From NCBI GenBank assembly GCA_019722365.1, contig JADFUC010002051.1, positions 372,001-436,000 of the forward strand: a stretch of DNA of 64,000 nt. Direction: 5' to 3'. The stretch comes from Lithospermum erythrorhizon (lineage: Eukaryota > Streptophyta > Magnoliopsida > Boraginales > Boraginaceae). A model generated the notes under the pieces. The model saw only the letters and a program-made list of their open reading frames with translations. It did not search any database and was not told the DNA's origin. Position 1 is the stretch's first letter. The number at the start of each line of letters is the position of its first letter. The translations under genes and the position numbers were made by a program. This document shows positions 54,520 through 64,000 of this stretch, piece by piece.

Positions 54520-57500
54520 ATGGAAAATAATTCAAGAAAGTGGATGGTTCTTGCAGCCACAATATTTATTCAAGCTTTCACTGGTACTAACTTTGATTTT
54601 TCAGCATATTCTTGTGTGTTGAAATATGCACTTGGTTTATCTCAAGTGCAACTCAACTATCTTGCAACTGCCTCTGACTTTGGTAAAGCATTGGGATGGT
54701 GTTCAGGGTTGGCTTTACAAAGGCTTCCTGTATGGGTGGTTTTGTTCATTTCTGCTTTCATGGGGTTTCTTGGTTATGGTCTTCAATGGCTTGTTGTTCA
54801 CAACGTTATCTCCTTGCCTTATTTTGTGGTTAGTTTTTAAACTTCGTTTTACTAGTTTGTTTGGTCATCTAAAAGGAAGAAGAATTGGACATAGACTATA
54901 TCGAAGTAGCTAGAGTTGGACTTAACGGGAGAGATGACCAACATGGATCTTATTGATATAGTCGATCCTGGGATAAGACTTGGTTTAGTTTGTTTGGTCA
55001 TTTAAAACGAAGAAGAATTAGACATAGATTGAAGTAGCTAGAGTTGGACTTAACGAGAGGGATGACCAACATGGATCATATTGATATAATGATCCTATTT
55101 AGCGATACACTGGTACTGTGCTTAGCTTTGGTTGTTCATTTAAAACGAAGAAGAATTGCATAATTGTATCAAAGAATTTGTGAAATTGACTTAGAACGGA
55201 GGATGACCAACATGGATCTTATTGATATACTTCTGGTCCTATTTAAATATGAGCAAGACGGCTACTTTTTGGTTCATTTAAAACGAAGAAAAATTAGTCA
55301 TAGACTATATCGAAGTAGCTAGAGTTATAGGCTTGATACAGGATGACCCAAATACGGTATTATCAGATTCATAATGATCCACTTAATGTATAGTACTTGG
55401 TTTAGTTTGATTTGTTCATTTAAAAGGGAAAGAGTAAGTTTTGATGTAAATAATTAGCAAGGGATGATATAAGAAGTAGTAATGGTTATGAATTAGTTAT
55501 AAACTTCATCCATCTTAAAATGATTGTCCAGGTTTGAATTTTGAACTAAAGTTTGGTATATATTTTGTTCTCCATATAATATTTGGTAAAAATATATTAA
55601 ATGCTACGGAGTAGTATTTTATGTATTTTAGTATGAACATGATGGTTTCGATTCAAATAAAAGTTGTCTATAAAGGCTACAAAGTTGTTACTTTTGATCA
55701 TTGAAAAATCAAAGTGTACTGTTTTTTGGGATGAAGGAAGTATAAACTTTCTGATATTGAGAATAAATGAGTTCCATTGGATATAGACTTGGTTAGTTAT
55801 AATTTTTAAATTTGTGTTCCAATTATTTCATTAATTTGTAGTTATGATTGCAGTTCAGTTCTTGTATTCCTTATTGTGTAACTATATAAGTGTGTTGTTG
55901 CAGGTAGTTTTACTTTGTTTTATGGATGGTGTTAGCATTTGTTGGTTCAACACTGTATGCTTTGTTCTCTGTTCAAGAAACTTCCCATCTAGTAGACCTC
56001 TTGCTCTTGCACTCTCTGTGAGCTTCAATGGCCTGAGTGCTGCCCTATATAACCTGATGGCTGATGCCCTTAATCCATCGTCAAGGGCTTTCTATCTAGT
56101 TCTTAATGCATTGGTTCCCATTTTGATCTCTGTCTTCGCACTATTTCCGATCCTCTGCCAGTCTCCCGAGGATCCCCCGACTGTGGACTCAGTGAAGCGT
56201 GACCAGCCAATCTTCATTGCTTTGAATATTCTGGCGGTGATCACTGGCTTATATCTCCTTCTCCTTCATTCAACAAATTCATTTTCCTCGTGTATGATAC
56301 TTTTTGGTACCATTTGTCTCCTCATCCTCAACTTTGGCATCCCTCATTTTCTTACTCCTTCTAGAGGATTTCATAATACAATTTACTCAATGTTCAACGG
56401 AAAAAGCTCAGGCTTCACTCTTCCTGACACCACCGAAGATTTGGACTTGCAGCAAGAACTGCTTAAGGGCGAGCATGCCTCACGTGATTTAACTTCTCCT
56501 AGAAAATATGGTGAAAGATCACCTTATGGGTGTTTGGAAGAAGATTCTAGAACTTCTCAAAGAGGCTGTGATAGCCTATTGGGAAAAGATAGACTATTCA
56601 GCATAAACGAAGAACACAAACCACATGCTCTTGTGCGTAGCCTTGACTTCTGGTTATATTATGCTGCATATTTCTGTGGAGGTACAATAGGCCTGGTGTA
56701 TAGTAATAACCTGGGACAAATCTCAGAGTCACTCGGCCTAAATTCAATGACCACAACTCTTATTACACTGTATTCATCATTTTCCTTCTTTGGTCGTTTA
56801 CTTGCAGCAGGACCTGACTTCATCAAGAAGTAAGTTTTTGATTTGTCGTTTATATACACCAATGTTATAATATGCGATTAGATTGTAATTATATGTTCCT
56901 CACCTGGGATTAGAGGTGAAGCCTTACTACTACACTGCACATCGTTGTCTACTGAATAGTTCTTATACAGTTAAGCAGCAGGGGCAGAACTAGGGAGGGG
57001 GTATGTGGGTTATAAATCTTATATTCATTATAAGGAACAAAAGATTTTCCAGCACAGTTGGTGAGTTATTTTGGTTGGAAACCTGGGATTGCATATAAAG
57101 TGTGAATCTTTAAGCATTATATTTCCGTATAACATACCTAATGTGAATCTTTAAATAATGTTTGTACATGCAGCAAGGTATGCTTTGCAAGGACTGGTTG
57201 GATGGCCATTATGTTATTGCCTACTCCATTAGCCTTCTTCTTACTGGCTTCATCTAGCAGTGCCATGGTACTCAAATTAGGAACATCTTTAATTGGGCTG
57301 AGCTCTGGGTTCTTATTTGCCGGAGCAGTTTCAATAACATCTGAACTCTTTGGTCCAAATAGTGTAGGAGTGAATCACAACATCCTTATCACAAACATCC
57401 CCATTGGGTCACTTGTTTATGGTTTCCTTGCTGCAACTGTATACGATGGTAACGGTAGTCCTGGTTTAGTATCTACATCTAGCCCAATAGTGTGCATTGG

Positions 57501-57627
57501 AAAGGAATGTTATTTTACAACCTTTTTATGGTGGGGTTTTATCGCGATTTTGGGTGTTGCGTCTAGTTTCTTGTTGTTCTTTAGGACCCGACATGCTTAT
57601 TATCGATATGAGCAAAACCAGATGTAA
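54520..57627 (+). CDS. NFD4-like major facilitator transporter (nodulin-like domain)
   Basis: Three exons with GT-AG junctions (54520-54828, 55904-56829, 57174-57627) join in frame to 562 residues. The N-terminus NSRKWMVLAATIFIQAFTGT then NFDFSAYS starts the nodulin-like domain. LATASDFGKALGWCSGLAL and a run of helices follow, then CWFNTVCFVLCSRNFPSSRP and LALALSVSFNGLSAALYNL. A polar loop of about 110 residues is followed by the C-terminal MFS half (SLDFWLYYAAYFCGGTIGLV, NNLGQISESLG, KVCFARTGWMAIMLLPTPLA, SELFGPNSVGVNHNILITN). This is the layout of plant NFD4/nodulin-like proteins, about 12 helices in a membrane. NFD4 itself is linked to nuclear fusion in Arabidopsis, and the substrate of the wider family is not established. 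The frame is intact and all splice sites are good, so it is probably functional. Intron 1 carries a minisatellite and a MITE. A paralogue lies 3.8 kb downstream. Confidence 0.92.
54835..55440 (+). repeat. Intronic minisatellite, unit about 130-150 bp
   Basis: TTGGTTTAGTTTGTTTGGTC, ATTTAAAACGAAGAAGAATT, TATATCGAAGTAGCTAGAGT and GGATGACCAACATGGATCTT, ending in TTATTGATAT, repeat four times in intron 1 (units starting near 54850, 54985, 55115, 55265) with a fifth partial near 55398. Divergence grows toward the 3' side. Confidence 0.85.
55499..55744. mobile_element. Stowaway-like MITE in NFD4-like intron 1
   Basis: The left end TATAAACTTCATCCATCTTA and the right end TTTGGGATGAAGGAAGTATA are inverted repeats beside TA. 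The element is about 245 bp and shares internal words (TTTGAATTTTGAACT, GATTCAAATAAAAGTTGT) with the MITE at 42356-42622. Confidence 0.8.
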
Positions 57628-60600
57628 GCGATACTGTATAGTGTCAGGCACTGGCATCAAGTGACGATGTAAATTTAACCAATTTGGGCTATGCCTGGTT
57701 AGCTACCTCTGTAATACTGATTACAACACTGAGAATATAGTAAGTTGATACATCTGCATTGAGTACTTCATATACTTGTAAAAATTTGCTATTTCCATTG
57801 AGTAGTTAGATGAGAAGGATCTGTAATATATGGCCCATAACTGATGAATAATCACCATTGAAAAGTGTTATCAGGCAACACATCTGCAAGAAAATGGTTT
57901 TTCTGATGTTGTTGAATAATGGAATACTTTACTACTTGGCTTTTCTCAGAGCATCGACACAAGCTTCCTCAAAACTTTTCAGATCTTCATCTTTAGAATA
58001 GGGAGAAAAAAAAAACAAGAAATTATTCCCAATGTGTATACATTTCACCCAATCTTTAGATAAAACATTGACTAGACTTCAGTCTTCTTCAACATCTTTT
58101 CTACTCTATAATGATCAATTTGAGTGTTTTAAAGGAAAAAATAGGAAATTCGATTTTGTGCAGGTTAAAGTTGATACCTACATTTAATAAAATCGGTTTT
58201 GTGCAGGTAAAAGTTGATACCTACATTTAATAAAATGCATAGAATTGGTTCGAAGGAAATTTTACAAGGAATCAGGAACAAATATGAACTCCTCCCATAG
58301 CTACAAAGATAACACATCTTTTAAGATCTGGAATAAACTTATTATGTTTTCCTTGATTAGATTTGTTGTGTTGACTTGTTAATTGGTCTGTGCCCATATA
58401 TACTTTGTGTTAATTGATAGCACATGATAAACCCAAGCTATGGTTGCAATTGTCACTAAACAATAGCACATGGATGGACTCCTCAAGACTCAGGAAAGGG
58501 TTAATGATTTATCATGCACATGCATTTTAGAAAATATTTGCTTAATTAAGTTTATTAACAACATTAATTAGTACAAATCAACTAAACAAGTGATGCAAAT
58601 TAAGTGCTAGTGTGTAGGTTTTGTTTCACTTTTGAATATTTAATGGGTATAGCTCAATATTCTGAGCAATCTGCTTAATCATTCCTGTGAATCCGTGATG
58701 CACTCTGACATTTTATGATGCATTCATGATGCTTGTGTTTCATGATTCTTCGTTCATATTCCTTTCTTGTTCTTAATCATTACTTTAGTTTTGGTTATTC
58801 CTTTAATTTATTTCTATATGAGAATAAATCGTTGTTGCATTTTATATGATACTCTTTATCGCTTATTGCTTTTTTTTGTTTCATTACTTCGCTAATATTG
58901 CGGACACGTTGTTTGTTTTTAAAAGTTAATTTAAATATAAAAATAAAATATCAACAAAGTTCAAACAATAATGTCACACAAAATATAATATAATATCGAA
59001 CTCTTTAATGCTTGATGACCGATGATGCATGAATCATGATATGTGTATATGACCTCCACCGATCCTTATGAGAAAAAAAAAAAAAAAAAAAAAAAAAAAC
59101 AGAGGTAATTCCTCCATCCCACTATTCACTTTTTTTATGGGCTATAATTTTTTAATTTTGATAATTGATCTTATTAATATATTTCATTACAGATAATAAA
59201 AAATATATCAATAGAAGAGTTTGAAATGTATTTTCATCGATATAATTTCTACCGCATTATACAATACAAACAAAATATTTACGATCAAAAGCTCAAGAGG
59301 TATAGTCCACGTATAAGACATCTCACGGACACGGGGTCGCTCATGCGAAGTGTCATTATCTACATGTGGCTCGATCCTCGGCAAGAAAGAAGTAATCGGT
59401 TACGAATCCGCACAGCCTCGTGTTACCTCATTAAGGCCAAGGCCACAGATGGGTAAGCATGAATTGCCTCGAGGCACATCTCTTGATAACCTCCCCACAT
59501 CGGGTGTGATTGACTAACCCATATGTATTACTCTACGCTGAAATAAGATCAACGAAGGAAAAAAAAGGTTCAAGATGATAATAAAACTTAAAAGAAACAA
59601 TGCTGGCGAATTCAAGTAGTATTATTCTGCCCAATGAATCGCATGCATGTCTCAACCTTCTTTTGGACATTAATATGTCTGAATCTTTAACTACTAAGTA
59701 TATTTTTACTATGATTTAAATTATATCGCTTCTGATTTTAAATAAACAAGTAATTTCACACGCGATGCGTGTAAAAACTAAATTAGAATTTTTATTTATA
59801 TAAATTGAAAAATCACTATGAGTTCAGTGATCATTATTAAAAATTTATATTCTACTAAGTATCTACGCACGCTCATTACCTCATGACAAGGAAATAATTT
59901 TTGTTTAGTACGCCATTTAAAACCGATTTACACACTAAATTAAACTCTGTTACAAATCTATCATATATATAACGCGAAGCCCAAAATAGTTCTAAGGAAA
60001 CTTAAGGCCACCACTATCCAATATATTTATTTAAAACCTGATATACAACTGTACATTATACTAATCTTAATTTGTCGTAAATGGTGAGAACATTTATATT
60101 TATATATAGGTAGAGATTAGTAATTACTCCTAAGTGTGGTTATTTTTTAAGTTGGTTATTAAAATTGATAAGCGGTTATTAAATGGTGAATAACACATTA
60201 TATGCATATGGTTATAGTGATATATGTGTCACATCACAAAAAGCAGCGACACTCAAGCCACGACATTTAAAACTTTGGCCTGTATATTATATATATAAAG
60301 CTAGATACATATAAATCAAGGTTGACAAATTTTAATGCACATGTATTCATAAAATAACTTCTCCTGACGTGTTGTGCAAGTGTAGTGGCAATTTTTTCTT
60401 TATTTGAAAAAAGTATAAAGACGTATTACGATAATTTTGATCCTATAAATAGATAACTAATTATATAATATATGATTGAAAATGATAAATTCCTAAATAT
60501 ACTTTGCTGCTCCAAATAACTACATACACGCCTTCTTCATATACGTATAGATGACTTATTTTTATTTTTAATACTTTCCCTATCCTAAAAAAATTGTTTA

Positions 60601-61160
60601 AGTTTGATTTCAATAATCAAATTAATAAATTTTAATTTGAAGTCTTAATCAACATGTATTTGAATCATTATCATATTAATTCATACAAAAAATTAATAGT
60701 TATATTAAATTACTTTTATATATATGTACGTAGGGTAAATTATTATAGAATAATAATATGTAATTGCAAGGATAAATATTAAAATGCGTAATACAATAAT
60801 TAATTAACGGAACATATATCATCATGGTTTTAATTAGTAATTTAACAGAGAACATCTCTATTAATACATTATATAAATCGATGTGTCATAATTAAGGAAC
60901 ATACAAGTATAAGTGTTCAATTCAAAACAATGACGGTGCATTATTTAAGTTTAGGAAGGTTTATTAATTAAGCATTTGGCTTATACGATACATGTCATAA
61001 CTCATAAGTAATACTCGCATAATACTATCATTAAATGTTTTTCCTTATAAACAAAATAATTAACCAGATGCAATAATAATACAAAATAATTAAATATCAA
61101 TAGTTAGTGTTACGTTTCACATTTTTATAAAATATATATCATCATTCATAAAAAAACTGA
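57628..61160. other. Intergenic DNA between the two NFD4-like genes
   Basis: The first 200 bp are the 3' untranslated part of the upstream gene. A 42-bp unit (TTTTGTGCAGGT(T/A)AAAGTTG, then ATACCTACATTTAATAAAAT) is duplicated in tandem at 58152-58238. A run of 27 A lies at 59073-59099. 59300-59520 is clearly less AT-rich than its surroundings and holds a short open frame (59226-59456) without a recognisable domain; it may be a fragment of a transposon. A decayed Stowaway-like end (CCTCCATCCCACTATTCAC) lies at 59109. Nothing else is supported. Confidence 0.5.
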
Positions 61161-61163
61161 GCG

Positions 61164-61171
61164 TATATAAA
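61164..61171 (+). promoter_or_regulatory. TATA box of the second NFD4-like gene
   Basis: TATATAAA followed by TGAGGCC lies about 240 bp upstream of the ATG. Transcription would begin near 61200 (ACAAAACTCATTC), giving a leader of about 200 nt. That leader is unusually GC-rich for this window around 61225-61300, with a repeated CGTACG(C/G)CGCCATCT. Confidence 0.65.
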
Positions 61172-61402
61172 TGAGGCCACGCAGAAATGAAAGAATCCCA
61201 CAAAACTCATTCTTCAATCCTTCTTCACAGCCACCATCTCCGACCCTCCTAGCCGTACGCCGCCATCTCCGGCCCTAGTAGTGCGTACGGCGCCATCTAT
61301 ATTTTTGAATTCGATTATTGTTATTGCAAGGACACATTAAGTTCGGGTCTCGATAGACATCTTCAAATAAAATTCATTATTTGAACAATTTATTATTATT
61401 AC

Positions 61403-61711
61403 ATGGCAGGACAATCAAGAAAATGGATGATCTTGGTAGCAACCATATGGATTCAAGCATTTACAGGGACCAACTTTGATTTCTCGGCATATTCGTCGGA
61501 GTTGAAGGTTGTGCTCGGAGTTTCTCAGGTTCAACTGAACAACCTAGCCACTGCCTCCGACCTAGGCAAGACCTTAGGGTGGTCTTCAGGATTAGCATTA
61601 ATGTATATGCCCTTATGGGTGGTTATGTTCATTGCTGCTTTCATGGGATTAGTTGGATATGGTCTTCAATATCTTGTTATTCTCGACCTCATTTCCTTGC
61701 CTTATTATGCG
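61403..61711 (+). CDS. NFD4-like MFS transporter, first exon (partial gene)
   Basis: Exon 1 runs from the ATG at 61403 to a GTAAGT donor at 61712. It is 309 nt, exactly the length and phase of exon 1 in the gene at 54520. It encodes MAGQSRKWMILVATIWIQAF, TGTNFDFSAYSSELK, LATASDLGKTLGWSSGLAL and four hydrophobic segments, very similar to its neighbour. No second exon (expected motif CWFNT) is found in the remaining 2.3 kb, so the gene either continues beyond the window or is truncated. The two genes are tandem paralogues in the same orientation. Confidence 0.85.
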
Positions 61712-64000
61712 GTAAGTATAATGAATTTCTTCATCATCATCACCATGAATTTCTTTGTATTCATTGATTATCTTCATTAGTTAATATTTACACAAAATAA
61801 TAACTAAAATACATGACATGTGTAATGTGGTATAGTAATTATTATTATAGTACATAAAAGATTACATCAATTTTTTTATAATTAAGTAAGTTTAATTTTG
61901 GCCTTAATATATTTATTTGTATTGTATAATATTTGATAAAAAATATATCGATAGAAAAGAGTTTGAAATGTATTTTTTAAATTTGATGTAGTTTCATCAA
62001 GTATTACTCTGACTCTAATAATGCTACTCTACCCAATCAGGTTTAAGAGGTACAACAAAAATCAAAATTAGATGGGATGGAGCTAGTATTTCTTTTTGCA
62101 TGCTAGTATGTTACATATTTCATGTTGTTTTAAGTTTGAGGAAGATTAAAAATTCTAGCCAATACCTACTAAGGCTTCGGTTTAGATGTTTTAAGAGATA
62201 AATGTTTGTATGATATTTATTCTTTAGTTCATTCAACCATCGTCATCGAGTAATATATACTCTTGATCGTTAGGCTAACTATGATAATTCGTATGGTGCT
62301 TAAACATGTTTTTCATTACATAATACATTCAACTTAGTTAAACCAAATGTTTTACTTTTGAGAATACTTTGATGTATTGAGTATATTAATGTTTTTCTTA
62401 GGTACAAAATCAATATTATTAATATATAATACTCGTATGTATATCAAACTTGTGACGAATTGTATTGAATATATATTGATGTGCTTTTGAGGTACAAAAT
62501 CAATATTCCGGATCAATAAAATAATACAGGTGCGAGACAAGAGTGAGGGCGTTATTTGTTTGTTTATTAATTATCCTTGTGGAATTTACTTATATTGGAT
62601 GAGTTATATGAAGAATTTGAATCTCTTAATTAGTTCAAAATAAAAACTTTAATTTTGGCAAAGAGATAACATTAACGTTTCTCAATTTTTAAAATTATTT
62701 TTTTGTTTGTTTTGGTTTTAGCAGCTTGGACATACTATCATATATTGCCTCGCTTCTGAGAGGTGATAAACATTATCATGAAACTATGTATATGCAATTA
62801 TAAAAATAAATTTTCTATAGCTTTCTCCTTTTTTTAATTCCTTACCAGTGGTCGTGTCTACTGAGTAATTTGAAGACGTATTCCATCAATTTTAATTGGC
62901 TTCAAATTGCTATTCCAACTATTTTCTAGTAATCCTTCATAAGCGACAATGAATCCATCCTAGTAGTAATAATTAAGATTTATTTGTAATTTTGTATTAT
63001 ATCGCTTTCTAACTGCAAAAATTATTAGAGGGTGATTATTGGAAATGATCCGGAAGATATATAATAATGATTGATAATAATATTTTTTGGATCATTATCG
63101 ATATTCTGTTATCTTTCGGATACTTTCTAATAGTGATAAATTACTACATTTATTTTTTGCATTATTTGTAATTTTGTTTACTTGCTTGGCATTATTGATA
63201 TACCAAGAGGTAATCATGGGACGCCAAAAACATTTACTGGTTGAAATTTATGTAAGGAAAAATATGTTGTAGTTTTTGTAAAATACATTTTGATCTGATC
63301 CAGGTGGAAGAGCACATACCAATAATTTTGTGTATTTATGTTTTTTACGTGTGGAATCTTTAGAGGGGTTATACAACTATATAAGTGGAGAAGTCTAAAG
63401 TGTATTATTCCTAAAGAATTTGTTTATCATAAAATTGCATTTGGCCCACACATGTAAGCTAACAAAAGAAATAATAAAGGTTGGTCACTGTTGCTCTCGT
63501 GGTGTGGTACTACTGTTAACGTTGTCTACAGGTCACCAATAACAGAAGTCTCTACATGCTTCATGAAACATTTTTCTAATCATAGAAATAATATAAGTAA
63601 TCAAATCAATCTGTTCTGAAATATTAATTGTTTATTTTACATAATCACTCAATTAATGAATTCAATTCAACGAAGTTGATTAAAACACTGACTCTAATCT
63701 TACAAAATGATAATCAAAGTAGTATTAATTGATAATTTTATGGATATGCATAGCTTTAGCAATCCCTCTTATAAAAGTGTGAGTTGTGTTTAACTTAAAC
63801 TTTCTATTTATTAAGTACTCTATTGTCCTTATTATAATATGTTTATTAGTTTCAAACATATGTTTCTAATAAAATTTTAAAATGACTCCTATAACAATTC
63901 AATAATTAACAAGTTCTAAATTTTTCTTATAAAATTTTTTATAACAATTCAAATATAGTTGGAGTTATCTACTCCCTTATAATGTGTGTAATAGATTTAT
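61712..64000. other. Probable intron 1 of the second NFD4-like gene, or intergenic DNA
   Basis: AT-rich without a supported exon. A GATNNANNNAATATT-type direct repeat (GAGGTACAAAATCAATATT / TAGGTACAAAATCAATATTA) occurs at 62399 and 62489. Short open frames here are chance. Confidence 0.5.

Noticed and set aside
1..64000. CRISPR array, tRNA or rRNA genes, bacterial operons
   Set aside because: None seen. The repeats present have long, diverged units without regular unique spacers, and the sequence is eukaryotic.

Overview
This window looks like nuclear DNA of a flowering plant, most likely a eudicot. It is strongly AT-rich, genes are split by GT-AG introns, and transposable elements take up much of it. 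Plant-specific genes are recognisable: a CEP peptide hormone precursor, a MIR168 precursor, nodulin-like/NFD4-type transporters, an NRT1/PTR-type transporter and a plasma-membrane H+-ATPase fragment. I cannot name the species from sequence alone.

Layout. 1-3.9 kb: AT-rich DNA with a CEP gene on the minus strand. About 3.9-17.8 kb: a large decayed DNA transposon (Mutator-like by its parts) that carries a tandem repeat of about 470 bp, a possible plant-mobile-domain gene, an OTU-like gene and a terminal array of about 118-bp repeats. A complete but decayed Ty1/copia element (7927-16532, both LTRs, exact 5-bp target duplication) sits inside its OTU gene. 17.8-24.6 kb: intergenic DNA with a long hairpin, a Stowaway MITE, a minus-strand UPF0114-family chloroplast membrane protein gene, and an H+-ATPase gene fragment between inverted C-rich/G-rich arms. 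24.6-27.9 kb: a 3.3-kb gypsy-type solo LTR with target duplication TATAT and a nested foldback. 28-32 kb: tandem repeats and an unclassified block. 32.2-36.1 kb: a GRF zinc-finger fragment and a MURA-type transposase pseudogene. 37.5-37.75 kb: MIR168. 38.3-39.7 kb: minisatellites. 40.3-43.6 kb: an ALKBH8-type tRNA hydroxylase gene in seven exons. 44.1-48.6 kb: a BPS1-like fragment and an NPF transporter pseudogene. 49.3-52.1 kb: a second, shortened, inverted copy of the OTU transposon, carrying a solo LTR of the same copia family. 54.5-57.6 kb: an intact three-exon NFD4-like MFS transporter. 61.4 kb to the end: first exon of a second NFD4-like paralogue, running off the window.

Functional host genes supported here are CEP (peptide signalling), MIR168 (control of AGO1), ALKBH8 (wobble-uridine modification) and the NFD4-like pair. 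The UPF0114 gene is recognisable, but one exon border is damaged. Single-base frame breaks recur in several unrelated loci, so some apparent pseudogenes could be assembly errors. The most unusual structure is the pair of inverted OTU-transposon copies, each independently hit by the same copia family at nearly the same internal site.
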